From positions 1-40,193 of the forward strand of contig CALVZF010000010.1 in the NCBI GenBank assembly GCA_944372455.1: a stretch of 40,193 bases of DNA, written 5' to 3'. A program made the translations under genes and the position numbers. This DNA is from an uncultured Bacilli bacterium. GTDB lineage: Bacteria > Bacillota_I > Bacilli_A > RF39 > UBA660. Below the pieces are notes generated by a model. The model was not told the origin of the DNA, did no database searches, and saw only the letters and a list, made by a program, of their open reading frames with translations. Below are positions 8,654 to 17,230 of this stretch, piece after piece (position 1 is the stretch's first letter; the number at the start of each line of letters is the position of its first letter).

Positions 8654-8716
8654 AATTTACTTTTAACTGTATAAAACCTTATTTTTGTGCAAAAAATAAT
8701 TAAGAGCGTGATAAAT

Positions 8717-9820
8717 ATGAATGATAATAAAAAATTTAATCTATCAGTTTTTATTTCTATGTTTGCCAAAAATATGATAGAGGTATTTATCCCAATTATT
8801 TTATATAAAACTGGATTTACTATTGATCAAATATTCATATACATGATGTTTCAATATTTAATTTCAGTAATAGTAATTTATTTTATTCCCCAAATTAATT
8901 CATTATTTAAAATTAAAGGATTAATAATTATTAGTACAATATTTTTCATAGCTACTTATTGGTTTATATTTTCAATGAATAAAACCATTATTTCTTTATT
9001 TTTATTAGCGCTTTTTTATACACTACATACTTCAATTTACTGGATTTTAAGACATCTTTATATAGTAGAATTATACCCAGTAAATAAAATGTCAAATAGT
9101 GTAGGAAATATATTGATAATATCAGAATTAGCTTTTCTATTTGCTTCATATTTAGGAGCAATTATTTTAGATAAATCAAATAATTTAATTTTAATTATTA
9201 TCTCTTCGATACTATTACTGATTAGTAATTATATCTTACTTAAAATAAATATTAAAAATCCTAGTACTAAAATAGATTTAAAAATTTTAAAAGAAATTCC
9301 TAAGAAAAATATTATTTTCTTTATATTTGAACAATTTAAAGTTTTAGGAATATTTATCTTTCCGTTATATCTAACTATATTTTTGAAAACTAACTATAAA
9401 TTTATTGGAGTATTTAATATTTTAATAAGTTTATCAAGTATTATTTTTATATTTTTATTTTCAAGATTAATTTCAAAAAGAAAAAAATCATATTTGTTTA
9501 TAACTACATTATTTTATTCAACACTTTGGATACTTAAAATAAATGTTTCAATCAAAATTATAATATTAATAGTGGCTTTTTTAGAAGGCATTACTTCTAA
9601 AATATATCAAACTTCAGTAACTAGATTTTTATATGCACTAGGTAAAAAATATGATGCTTTTAACTATGTTAATGTAGCTGAAATGTTATTTAATCTAGTA
9701 AGATTGATAATAATTTTAATTATATTTATATTTATTAAAGATTTGAAAATATTTTTATACATTTGTACTGCTGGATTATTTTTGACAGGAATAGTCAAAT
9801 TTAACGATTTAAATGATTAA
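8717..9820 (+). CDS. MFS-like transporter of unknown substrate
   Basis: This protein of about 367 residues has 11-12 hydrophobic helices arranged as in a major facilitator transporter, with a central break near residues 185-210 (KINIKNPSTKIDLKILKEIPKKN) separating the two halves. ATG 8717 is preferred over GTG 8687, since the upstream ten codons look like leader sequence. The ribosome site (GAGCGTGAT) is imperfect. No substrate motif is recognisable. It sits between the galE-gtrA unit and a surface protein gene but has no coupling to either. Confidence 0.65.
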   Translation: MNDNKKFNLSVFISMFAKNMIEVFIPIILYKTGFTIDQIFIYMMFQYLISVIVIYFIPQINSLFKIKGLIIISTIFFIATYWFIFSMNKTIISLFLLALFYTLHTSIYWILRHLYIVELYPVNKMSNSVGNILIISELAFLFASYLGAIILDKSNNLILIIISSILLLISNYILLKINIKNPSTKIDLKILKEIPKKNIIFFIFEQFKVLGIFIFPLYLTIFLKTNYKFIGVFNILISLSSIIFIFLFSRLISKRKKSYLFITTLFYSTLWILKINVSIKIIILIVAFLEGITSKIYQTSVTRFLYALGKKYDAFNYVNVAEMLFNLVRLIIILIIFIFIKDLKIFLYICTAGLFLTGIVKFNDLND

Positions 9821-9826
9821 CTAATA

Positions 9827-9855
9827 TTGAAAAAAGAAAAATTGTACTGTATAAT
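9827..9855 (+). promoter_or_regulatory. Strong promoter of the dockerin surface protein gene
   Basis: TTGAAA (9827-9832), exactly 17 bases, then perfect TATAAT (9850-9855). The 13 bases ATATTGAAAAAAG around the -35 recur in the promoter of the second SipW-type protein at 30431. Confidence 0.82.
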
Positions 9856-9885
9856 GTAAATGTATTATAGTGTGGAGGTACTATC

Positions 9886-11895
9886 ATGGCCAAAAAACAA
9901 AAAAATAATTTTATTAACAAAATTAAAAAATTAAATCTTAGAGACAAAAGAATATTAATTATTACTATTGTAAGTATATTATCGCTTTTATTATTAGCAT
10001 CTACTTCATTTGCATTATTCATAAGTAGAAATTCTACTGAAGAAAAAAATCTTTATCAAACAGGTGATTTAACTGTTGTATTTGATGATACTACAGGAAA
10101 TGCTATAAATTTAAATCCTGCACAACCTATTAGTGATGAAGCGGCTAAAAAATTAGATCCTTATACTTTTACAATAGAAAATAAAGGGGATTATATTGTT
10201 ACCTATCAAATATTTATTAATGATGTAGCAGGAACAACTGAAGAACAGTCTAAAAAAATTCCTAAAAATTTTTTAAAATACCAATTAAATAATGAAACAA
10301 TTTCTACACTTGACACTTTAAATAATAATATGTTAAAAGAAGGAGTAATATATCCTGGACAAAAATTTACATTTGATTTAAGAATCTGGCTTGATTATAA
10401 TACTACTTCTTCTATTGAAGGTTATAATTATAAAGGGAAAATTTCTATTTCTGGAAAAGCTATTCAGGGGGATACAAGTGGCGCAAATGCACCAGAATTA
10501 ACAGATAATATGATTCCAGTAATTTATGATGATAATAGTCATAGATGGGTTAAAGCTGATACTACCAAAGAATGGTATAATTATGATCAAGGAATGTGGG
10601 CAAATGTAGCTATAATTTATAAAGATAGAAAATGTGTTGAATGGGATGGAATTACAGGTGATGTAAATAAAGATGGAGATTTGTCTGAAGAAGATGGTCA
10701 AATAATTCTGAATGTACACACTGGTCAAGATAAACCAGGAGACTTAACAGATGGTGAATGGTTAATAATAGCAGATTTTAATGGTGATGGGCAAGTAAAT
10801 AGTAATGATGCAATGGCAATATGGATCTATCTAAGTTCAAACCAAAGAATATTTTGTTCTAGCGATAATCAAACTCAAAATATGTCTTTAGAGGAATATC
10901 AATCGGCTGATCCTGGAACACCTATTAACTTAAACGATGTAGAAATGCTTTATGTATGGATACCAAGATATAAATATAGAATAAATAATACAGGGAGTAC
11001 AGCCTTACCAAGTATGATAGATGTAGAGTTTGAAAGTGGTGTTACATCAACTGGAGTAAGTATAAATACTAACGGAGTAGCTAAAACAGAATATTATACT
11101 CACCCAGCATTTAGAGATGGAAGTAAAGTATATAAAAGTACTCCTTATGATCAAGGAGGCTGGGATAAAGAATTAACTGGTTTTTGGGTTGAAAAATATG
11201 AAGGCTATTCTATGAATAATGTACCAAATAATACAGTTAATCAAAGTATAGTAAATAACATATTAATTGATCAAGAATGGCATTTGATGAAGAATACAGA
11301 GTGGGGAGCAATTGCATACCTAAGTCAAAGTAAATATGGAAAGATGGGTAATACTAATTATACAGGAGCTAATAAAGAAATTTATATAAATAATAATTCT
11401 AATCTTTATGTAGGAAGAAGTAGTGGTAATCCAAATGCTTCTGCAAATCTATCCGGTGGATATACTTATAATGGACTTGGGTGTAAAATCACAATGTGTA
11501 ACCAAAATAGAGATTTATTAAAAGGAACAGGGGCAAGTACCACAGGAACAGTATACGGAATATATGATATGAGTGGAAACGCTAGTGAATATGTTGCATC
11601 AAACTATAATAATTCGTTAGCTTCTTCAGGAATAGAACCAGAATTTTTTACAACAGAATCAAATAAAAAATATTATGATAGTTATACTCCAGATAAAACC
11701 TATATTTTAGGAGATGCCACAGAAGAAACAAAAGGATGGTATAATGATAGTGCAGTAGCAATGGATATAGATAACCCATTCTTAACAAGAGGGGGAGACT
11801 ATAACCAACAAGCAAGTGCCGGTATCTTTAATTTTGAAAATGCTACAGGAGCAGGAGGATCAACTATAACGTCACGATTCATTATAATTCCATAA
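9886..11895 (+). CDS. SipW-type secreted surface protein with internal dockerin and FGE/C-type-lectin-like C-terminal domain
   Basis: This 669-residue protein has a basic start, then a hydrophobic segment (about 24-45) ending in STSFALFISRNSTEEKN and LYQTGDLTVVFDD. That matches the TasA/camelysin type of signal cut by the ER-type peptidase SipW. Residues to about 195 form a beta-rich TasA-like domain. Residues about 260-320 hold two Ca-binding dockerin repeats (DVNKDGDLSEED and DFNGDGQVNSND). From about 350 to the end is a domain like the formylglycine-generating enzyme/C-type lectin fold: YVWIPRYKY, EWHLMKNTEWGAIAYLS, YGIYDMSGNASEYVASNY and TRGGDYNQQASAGIF. The catalytic C-terminal cysteines of FGE are absent, so a binding role is more likely. 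A GGAGGT site precedes the ATG. Confidence 0.8.
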   Translation: MAKKQKNNFINKIKKLNLRDKRILIITIVSILSLLLLASTSFALFISRNSTEEKNLYQTGDLTVVFDDTTGNAINLNPAQPISDEAAKKLDPYTFTIENKGDYIVTYQIFINDVAGTTEEQSKKIPKNFLKYQLNNETISTLDTLNNNMLKEGVIYPGQKFTFDLRIWLDYNTTSSIEGYNYKGKISISGKAIQGDTSGANAPELTDNMIPVIYDDNSHRWVKADTTKEWYNYDQGMWANVAIIYKDRKCVEWDGITGDVNKDGDLSEEDGQIILNVHTGQDKPGDLTDGEWLIIADFNGDGQVNSNDAMAIWIYLSSNQRIFCSSDNQTQNMSLEEYQSADPGTPINLNDVEMLYVWIPRYKYRINNTGSTALPSMIDVEFESGVTSTGVSINTNGVAKTEYYTHPAFRDGSKVYKSTPYDQGGWDKELTGFWVEKYEGYSMNNVPNNTVNQSIVNNILIDQEWHLMKNTEWGAIAYLSQSKYGKMGNTNYTGANKEIYINNNSNLYVGRSSGNPNASANLSGGYTYNGLGCKITMCNQNRDLLKGTGASTTGTVYGIYDMSGNASEYVASNYNNSLASSGIEPEFFTTESNKKYYDSYTPDKTYILGDATEETKGWYNDSAVAMDIDNPFLTRGGDYNQQASAGIFNFENATGAGGSTITSRFIIIP

Positions 11896-11926
11896 AAAAC
11901 TGAAGTAAAAAACTTCAGTTTTTTAA
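11894..11926 (+). terminator. Terminator after the dockerin surface protein gene
   Basis: AACTGAAGT / ACTTCAGTT (11898-11906 and 11912-11920) extended by an A/T flank, with a five-base loop and a T run. Confidence 0.85.
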
Positions 11927-11933
11927 ATTTTAA

Positions 11934-11962
11934 TTGCGATATATTGTTATACATGCTATACT
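11934..11962 (+). promoter_or_regulatory. Promoter of the AI-2E family transporter gene
   Basis: TTGCGA (11934-11939), 17-base spacer, then extended -10 TGC-TATACT (11954-11962). It begins immediately after the preceding terminator and lies 20 bases before the start codon. Confidence 0.75.
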
Positions 11963-11981
11963 CAATTTGAGAGGTGAAAAT

Positions 11982-13127
11982 ATGTTTAAAAAAGAAAATA
12001 CAAATAAACTAAATATACCTAAAGTTAATGAATCAGTAGATTTATTAAACAAAATACTAAAGATTGGATATATTTTAATAATAGTAATAGGAATATATGC
12101 TTTAACTCTAATTTTTAAAGAATGGGGAATTTTTAAACTTTTAAAAACCCTTATAAAAGTTCTGTCCCCATTATTCTTTGGATTTATAATTGCATGGTTA
12201 TTTAATCCAATCGTTACATGGTTAAATACAAAAAAAATAAATAGAGTATTAGGGACCATAATTGTATATATTATTTTTCTTGGATTGATCTATTTAATGG
12301 TTTCTGCAATTTTCCCATTAATAACTGAACAAGTTAATGATTTTGCATCATCTATTCCAAATATTGTTAATGGTATTAAAGATTTTATAAATAACTTTTT
12401 TAAAAATTTATCAAGTGAATCATTTAATTTAGATAGTATAAAAATAGAAATATTTAATTATATAAATGATTTTGGAAAAAATTTAGCAAGTTCTCTACCA
12501 ACTAAGGTAATGTCTTTCTTAACTGGTCTATTCAGTGGTCTTGGTACTTTTGGATTAAGTTTAATAATTGGTTTTTATATGTTATTTAATTTTGATAATG
12601 TAAGTAAAACTTTAATAAATTTTCTACCTAAAAAAATAAGAAATACTACTTCTTCATTACTTAACGAAATAAATGAAACTTTACTTGGGTATGTACAAGG
12701 TACTTTATTTGTAGCATTCATAATATTTGTAACTAGTTATATAGGATTTTTATTGTTAGGAGTTAAATCTCCACTGTTATTTGCTACTTTTTGTGGAATA
12801 ACAGACATTATTCCATATATTGGACCATTTATTGGAGGCACACCAGTTGCACTAGTTTCATTAACTCAAAACACTACACTAGGAATTTTAGTCATAATTT
12901 ATATGGTAGCGATTCAATGGTTAGAAAGTTTAGTTTTACAACCAATAATAATGAGCAAAGCAATGAAATTACATCCAGTAACAATTATAATTGGATTACT
13001 TGCATTTGGACATTTTTTTGGAATGCTAGGTATGATAGTAGCTACTCCAATTATCGCAACTTGTAAAACGATTTTCCTATTTTTAAACGAAAAATACAAA
13101 ATTACTAAATGGACTAGTGAAAATTAA
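11982..13127 (+). CDS. AI-2E family transporter (TqsA/YdbI-like permease)
   Basis: This 381-residue membrane protein belongs to the AI-2E/PerM family, whose members export autoinducer-2 or act as Na+/H+ exchangers. ATG 11982 follows GAGGTGA at ideal spacing; an upstream in-frame start would begin inside the promoter. Features are FFGFIIAWLFNPIVTWL in the N-terminal helices, a soluble central part (about 120-190), and the family core FCGITDIIPYIGPFIGGTPVA, LESLVLQPIIMSKAMKLHP and FGMLGMIVATPIIA. About eight helices are expected. Actual substrate is not readable from sequence. It is monocistronic, with its own promoter and terminator. Confidence 0.9.
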   Translation: MFKKENTNKLNIPKVNESVDLLNKILKIGYILIIVIGIYALTLIFKEWGIFKLLKTLIKVLSPLFFGFIIAWLFNPIVTWLNTKKINRVLGTIIVYIIFLGLIYLMVSAIFPLITEQVNDFASSIPNIVNGIKDFINNFFKNLSSESFNLDSIKIEIFNYINDFGKNLASSLPTKVMSFLTGLFSGLGTFGLSLIIGFYMLFNFDNVSKTLINFLPKKIRNTTSSLLNEINETLLGYVQGTLFVAFIIFVTSYIGFLLLGVKSPLLFATFCGITDIIPYIGPFIGGTPVALVSLTQNTTLGILVIIYMVAIQWLESLVLQPIIMSKAMKLHPVTIIIGLLAFGHFFGMLGMIVATPIIATCKTIFLFLNEKYKITKWTSEN

Positions 13128-13158
13128 GAAAAAGGTATATTTTTTATACCTTTTTCTA
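13127..13158 (+). terminator. Terminator after the AI-2E transporter gene
   Basis: A 13-bp perfect inverted repeat (AGAAAAAGGTATA / TATACCTTTTTCT) with a five-T loop. The left arm overlaps the stop codon by one base. The T stretch is part of the right arm. Confidence 0.78.
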
Positions 13159-13166
13159 ATTTTATC

Positions 13167-13175
13167 TGTTATAAT
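13167..13175 (+). promoter_or_regulatory. Extended -10 promoter of the dnaB-dnaI unit
   Basis: TGT plus perfect TATAAT, 16 bases before the ATG at 13192. No convincing -35. If correct, transcription starts near 13182, at the edge of the ribosome site, giving a leader of only about ten bases. Confidence 0.6.
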
Positions 13176-13191
13176 GAAAATGGTGATTATC

Positions 13192-13458
13192 ATGGAAAAG
13201 GACAACAAACAATTATTGGAAAAATTAAAAGGAGTAATTAACGACCGTTCAAAGATTAAAGATTTAACAGATGAAGAACTTAATTTACTATATTCATTAG
13301 CTAATAATAGTAAAAATAATGTAAAGCAAGAAACAAATGGAAGACAAATGGTTAAGAAAAATTCACAAAGTAGGATAGATGGATTTGCAGGTCCTGTTAT
13401 TTTAGCGACCATTACTTTATTTTTTGGTATTATTTTTATGTTAATAATTTTTAGATAA
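13192..13458 (+). CDS. Small tail-anchored protein of unknown function
   Basis: This 88-residue protein has a charged N-terminal half (KLKGVINDRSKIKDLTDEEL, probably helical), a polar linker (about 40-63) and one C-terminal membrane helix (about 66-86, PVILATITLFFGIIFMLIIF). I do not recognise a family. ATG 13192 is chosen because GGTGAT (13182-13187) is just upstream; longer in-frame versions would begin in the promoter or terminator. It ends 20 bases before dnaB and probably shares its transcript. A link between replication initiation and the membrane is conceivable, since DnaB of Bacilli is membrane-associated, but nothing in the sequence proves it. Confidence 0.7.
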   Translation: MEKDNKQLLEKLKGVINDRSKIKDLTDEELNLLYSLANNSKNNVKQETNGRQMVKKNSQSRIDGFAGPVILATITLFFGIIFMLIIFR

Positions 13459-13478
13459 AATCAAAAAAGGGTGGTTTT

Positions 13479-14771
13479 ATGGAACATGGGGTATTACCTG
13501 CTGATACTTATATTGTTATAAATAAAAGTATTATTGAAGATAGTGATAGAAAAATTCTTACAATGTTATATCAACCAATTATAGGACAACTACCAATTAG
13601 TTTATTTTTAACTTTATGGAGTGATTTAGATAAAACAGAAATAATGAGTACAGAATTTACTCATCATCATTTAATGAGTACAATGAAATTAAATCTTAGA
13701 GAAATTATTAGTGCAAGAGAAAAACTAGAAGCTACAGGATTATTAAAAACTTATATCAAAGAAGAAAAAAACATTAACACTTATATTTATGAATTATACT
13801 CACCCCTAAGTGCGGATAACTTTTTAAATCACCCTATATTAAACGTTGTACTATATAACAACATAGGAAAAAAAGAATATGACAAACTTGTAGATTATTT
13901 TAAAATACCAAAAATTAATCTAAAAACTTTTAAAGATATTACAAAATCATTTACAGAAGTTTTTGAGCCTGTACCATATACTTCATTTGAAACATTAAAT
14001 GAAGATTTAAAGAAAAAAAATAGAAATAAATTAACTATTCAAAAAGAATTAGACTTTTCACTTTTAATTTCAGCATTTCCAAAATCCATGATTAATTCGC
14101 ATACTTTTAATAAAGAAATAAAAGAATTAATTATTAATCTTTCGTTTATATATGATTTAGGAATTTTAGAACTTGAAAATATAATTAGAATGTCAATAAA
14201 TGAAAAAGGGCAAATAAGTAAAAATTTACTTAGAAAAAATTGTAGAAATTATTATCAGTTTGAAAACAATTCTAAACTACCAAGTTTAGTTTACAAAGAT
14301 CAACCGGATAATTTAAAGAAAGATTTAATTGATGCCTCTAGTAAATCAAAATTAATTTATACTTTTGAAAATTTAAGCCCATATCAATTTTTAAAAGGAA
14401 AACAAAATGGTTTGGAACCCAATACAAGAGATTTAAAATTATTAGAAATGTTATTAATAGATTATGAACTTTCTCCTGGGGTTGTAAATGTATTAGTAGA
14501 TTATGTACTTAAAATTAATGATGCAAATCTTACTAAAGGATTTGTAGAAACTATTGCTTCACAGTGGAAAAGATTAAATATTAAAACAGTAGAAGAAGCC
14601 TTAAAAATTGCCAAAAAAGAATACAAAAAATATAATAGCGCAAAAGAGGTAAATAAAATTAAAAAACAGGAAGTTAAAACTCCAGATTGGTTTGATATAA
14701 AACAAGAAAAAGAAGAAATAGACTCAAAAGAAAAGGAAGAAATGGAAGACTTGCTAAAAGAATTTAGGTGA
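13479..14771 (+). CDS. dnaB: Replication initiation / membrane attachment protein DnaB
   Basis: This 430-residue protein corresponds to the DnaB helicase co-loader of low-GC Gram-positives (not the replicative helicase). With DnaD and DnaI it loads the helicase at oriC and in restart. The N-terminal winged-helix part starts around ADTYIVINKSIIEDSDRKIL, with YQPIIGQLPISLFLTLWSDL. The C-terminal DnaD/DnaB homology domain shows SPYQFLKGKQNGLEPNTRDL, ELSPGVVNVLVDYVLKIND and ETIASQWKRLNIKTVEEA. GGGTGG precedes the ATG. Its stop overlaps the region of the dnaI start. The dnaB-dnaI order is the same as in Bacillus subtilis and supports the call. Confidence 0.9.
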   Translation: MEHGVLPADTYIVINKSIIEDSDRKILTMLYQPIIGQLPISLFLTLWSDLDKTEIMSTEFTHHHLMSTMKLNLREIISAREKLEATGLLKTYIKEEKNINTYIYELYSPLSADNFLNHPILNVVLYNNIGKKEYDKLVDYFKIPKINLKTFKDITKSFTEVFEPVPYTSFETLNEDLKKKNRNKLTIQKELDFSLLISAFPKSMINSHTFNKEIKELIINLSFIYDLGILELENIIRMSINEKGQISKNLLRKNCRNYYQFENNSKLPSLVYKDQPDNLKKDLIDASSKSKLIYTFENLSPYQFLKGKQNGLEPNTRDLKLLEMLLIDYELSPGVVNVLVDYVLKINDANLTKGFVETIASQWKRLNIKTVEEALKIAKKEYKKYNSAKEVNKIKKQEVKTPDWFDIKQEKEEIDSKEKEEMEDLLKEFR

Positions 14772-14776
14772 TAAAA

Positions 14777-15703
14777 TTGGAACAAGTAATAGACAAATTA
14801 GAAAAATTTAAAAAAGATGATATTGAATACAATTTAAAAAATGCTTATATTAAATCACTTAAAGATGAAGATTTTAAAGCCTTAACTAGTAAACTTAATT
14901 TACCTTCTAATGAGTTAATGAAATATACTTCTAAATTAAATAAAACAGTAGAACAATTAAAAAAGTGTAAAACTTGCAAAAATTTAGTTACTTGTAAAAA
15001 TGAAATTCCTGGTTTTATATATTATCCAGAAGAATTAAATGGAAAATTGATATTTTCATATATTGCGTGCAAACATAAACGTAAAATGTTAAAAAATACT
15101 GAATATTTAAAAAACGTTTCAGCTTTTGATATTCCAGAAGAAATAAAAGAAGCTAAAATGAAAAATATATTCTTAGATGATAAAAGAAGAATAGAAGTAA
15201 TAAAATTTTTAAAAGATTTTATTCTAAATTACGATAAGAACACTAAACAAAAAGGATTGTATCTACATGGGAGTTTTGGGGGAGGTAAAACTTATTTGGT
15301 AGCAGCAGCATTTAATGAATTAGCTAAAAAAGATGTAGATTCTGTGATTGTATATTTTCCAGAACTATTGAGAAAATTAAAGGCTTCATTCAATAAAGAA
15401 GAAGGAAGTTTTGATGAACTTTTTGATAAAATTAAAAAAACCTCATTGTTATTACTAGACGATATAGGAGCAGAAAATACTACTAGTTGGGGTAGGGATG
15501 AAATTTTAGGACCTATCTTACAATATAGAATGCAACAACACTTAGCTACCTTTTTTACTTCAAATCTTTCATTAGAAGATTTAGAAATTCATTATAGCAT
15601 CACAAAAGAAAGTATAGATAAAGTTAAATCAAGAAGAATTATTGAACGAATTAAAGAATTAACTACTGAAATAAAAATGGTGACAGAAAATAAAAGAAAG
15701 TAA
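14777..15703 (+). CDS. dnaI: Primosomal protein DnaI (helicase loader ATPase)
   Basis: This 308-residue AAA+ ATPase loads the replicative helicase. An N-terminal zinc-binding region shows CKTC-x4-C (Cys64, 67, 72) and later CKH (Cys98, His100). The AAA+ domain has Walker A GSFGGGKT (165-172), Walker B LLLLDDIG (Asp228, Asp229), a sensor TSNLS, and the C-terminal RRIIERIKEL. I place the start at TTG 14777, five bases after GGTGAT (14767-14772). GTG 14768 lies within that site and would add three residues. The gene follows dnaB with overlapping signals, as in Bacillus. Confidence 0.92.
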   Translation: MEQVIDKLEKFKKDDIEYNLKNAYIKSLKDEDFKALTSKLNLPSNELMKYTSKLNKTVEQLKKCKTCKNLVTCKNEIPGFIYYPEELNGKLIFSYIACKHKRKMLKNTEYLKNVSAFDIPEEIKEAKMKNIFLDDKRRIEVIKFLKDFILNYDKNTKQKGLYLHGSFGGGKTYLVAAAFNELAKKDVDSVIVYFPELLRKLKASFNKEEGSFDELFDKIKKTSLLLLDDIGAENTTSWGRDEILGPILQYRMQQHLATFFTSNLSLEDLEIHYSITKESIDKVKSRRIIERIKELTTEIKMVTENKRK

Positions 15704-15733
15704 AAAAAACATATTTTATCTACATATTAAATA

Positions 15734-15742
15734 TGTTATAAT
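15734..15742 (+). promoter_or_regulatory. Extended -10 promoter of the unknown membrane-anchored protein gene
   Basis: TGT plus perfect TATAAT, 24 bases before ATG 15766, with GAGGTG between. No clear -35. No terminator is visible between dnaI and this promoter, so read-through is possible. Confidence 0.6.
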
Positions 15743-15765
15743 TAGAATAGAAGAGGTGTAAAAAA

Positions 15766-17136
15766 ATGGAAGATCAAATGAAAGAATTACCAAAACAAAA
15801 CAATTCAAAAACTGTACTTGCTTTAATATGCATTATTATATTATTTTTAGTATTACTATTTGTAACTTTCTCATATTTTACTAATCCTAGAAGATTAGTA
15901 GTATCAGATATTGAAAAAATGTATAGTAAAATTACAGAATATAAAAGTAACCAAATTTCTAATACTGTTTTAAATAATGATATTGTACAACTTGAAGGAA
16001 CTGCTGATATTGAAGTAACAGGGGCTGACCAAGTTTTTGATGCTTTTAGAAATATACAACTAAAATATAATTATATAGAAGATAAAACTAAAAGCAGATC
16101 CAGTTTAGATTTTAGTTCTACAATAAACCAAGAAGAATTTTTAACCGTTGAAGGATTAAATGAAGATGATATATATTATATAAAACTTAAAAATTTAATT
16201 GATAAATTTTACTATACTAATATTAATTTTGAATCAATATTGAATCAAACAAATAGTACAGATTTAATATATATTGGTGATATTATTAAAGAAACTTTAA
16301 TTGAAAATATTACAAATGATAAATTTGAAAAAACAAACGAAGAAATAACAGTTAATGATAAAACGGTTAAAACAAACAAAATAACTTTTAATTTTGATGA
16401 TAAATTAATTTCAAAAATTATACAAGAAATTGTAAATAAAATAAAAGCTGATAACAAAGCACTTACTATTCTTTCAGAACAAATGAAAATAGAAAAAGAA
16501 GAAGTTAAAACTAGTTTAGATGATATAGTTGAAGCTATATCTACTGAAGAAAACAATAAATATTCTTACAATATTTATGTTCAAAACTATGTTAAAACAG
16601 TAAAACGTGAAATAGAAATCAATAATTATAAACTTGAATATTATGAAGATGGTAATAATTCTCAAATTAAATTAATTGTTGATTCACAAGAAATGATTGA
16701 TTTAAAACTAAATACCGAAACTAAAACCATAAGTGGTACTATTAATGACATGGAAATCAAAGGTAACTATACTGATAACTCATTAACATTAAATATAGGT
16801 TATATGACACAAACAATAGATTTAGAAATAAAATTAAATAATAAGCTTGAAGACGCAGATAATTACAAACAAGATATAGAAATGAATATTATAATGAGTG
16901 AAAATGCTTTAGAAATGGTTAATATTAAAATAGATTCTAAAAATACTTTCTCTAAAGTAGAGGAAATAGACGATAAAGATGTAAGTGAAGCTATTGATAT
17001 CAATGAAATTAGCCCAGAAGATCGTAATATTATGATGGAAAAAATTTATAATTTACCAATTATAAGAGATTTAATTTCATTTTACAATTCCCAAATGAAT
17101 ATTCCACAACAAACTAACTTAAACGGATTATTATAA
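15766..17136 (+). CDS. Membrane-anchored extracellular protein of unknown function
   Basis: This 456-residue protein has a short cytoplasmic start, one membrane helix (about 17-39, VLALICIIILFLVLLFVTF) and a large acidic outer part of about 415 residues without cysteines. The outer part has alternating strand-like segments (TIDLEIKLNN, QDIEMNIIMSENALEMVNIKI) and helices, and ends with a Pro/Gln/Asn-rich tail (MNIPQQTNLNGLL). I do not recognise the family. The layout is that of a signal-anchored surface protein, possibly a lipid-binding or scaffold beta-structure. It is monocistronic, between dnaI and sepF, so context gives little about its job. Confidence 0.75.
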   Translation: MEDQMKELPKQNNSKTVLALICIIILFLVLLFVTFSYFTNPRRLVVSDIEKMYSKITEYKSNQISNTVLNNDIVQLEGTADIEVTGADQVFDAFRNIQLKYNYIEDKTKSRSSLDFSSTINQEEFLTVEGLNEDDIYYIKLKNLIDKFYYTNINFESILNQTNSTDLIYIGDIIKETLIENITNDKFEKTNEEITVNDKTVKTNKITFNFDDKLISKIIQEIVNKIKADNKALTILSEQMKIEKEEVKTSLDDIVEAISTEENNKYSYNIYVQNYVKTVKREIEINNYKLEYYEDGNNSQIKLIVDSQEMIDLKLNTETKTISGTINDMEIKGNYTDNSLTLNIGYMTQTIDLEIKLNNKLEDADNYKQDIEMNIIMSENALEMVNIKIDSKNTFSKVEEIDDKDVSEAIDINEISPEDRNIMMEKIYNLPIIRDLISFYNSQMNIPQQTNLNGLL

Positions 17137-17145
17137 TGTGTAAAT

Positions 17146-17183
17146 AAAAAAAGAAATAAAAAAAATAATATTTCTTTTTTTTT
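17146..17183 (+). terminator. Terminator after the unknown membrane-anchored protein gene
   Basis: A 13-bp inverted repeat (AAAAAAAGAAATA / TATTTCTTTTTTT, arms 17146-17158 and 17169-17181) with a ten-base A-rich loop and a long T run. Confidence 0.78.
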
Positions 17184-17190
17184 AATTCTA

Positions 17191-17199
17191 TGTTAAAAT
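17191..17199 (+). promoter_or_regulatory. Extended -10 promoter of sepF
   Basis: TGT plus TAAAAT, 31 bases before the sepF ATG. The same nine bases recur 500 bases later as the divIVA promoter (17691-17699). Confidence 0.5.
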
Positions 17200-17230
17200 T
17201 ATTGGTAGAATAAGATATGGAGGAATATTT

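Noticed and set aside
139-9820. Complete wall teichoic acid locus
   Set aside because: Only the first steps (tagO, epimerase, tagA) are seen. No TagB/TagF-type CDP-glycerol polymerase, TagD or TagGH exporter is in the window, so the final polymer cannot be named.
9801-10022. Minus-strand frame opposite the start of the dockerin protein gene
   Set aside because: It lies antisense to a strong promoter, ribosome site and signal sequence, has no ribosome site of its own, and is a composition effect.
9886-11895. Active formylglycine-generating enzyme
   Set aside because: The C-terminal active-site cysteines are absent and no sulphatase gene is nearby. The fold resemblance fits a binding domain better.
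12791-13066. Second + strand frame inside the AI-2E transporter gene
   Set aside because: It is an out-of-frame shadow of a conserved coding region, rich in Trp, Asn and Ser, with no ribosome site.
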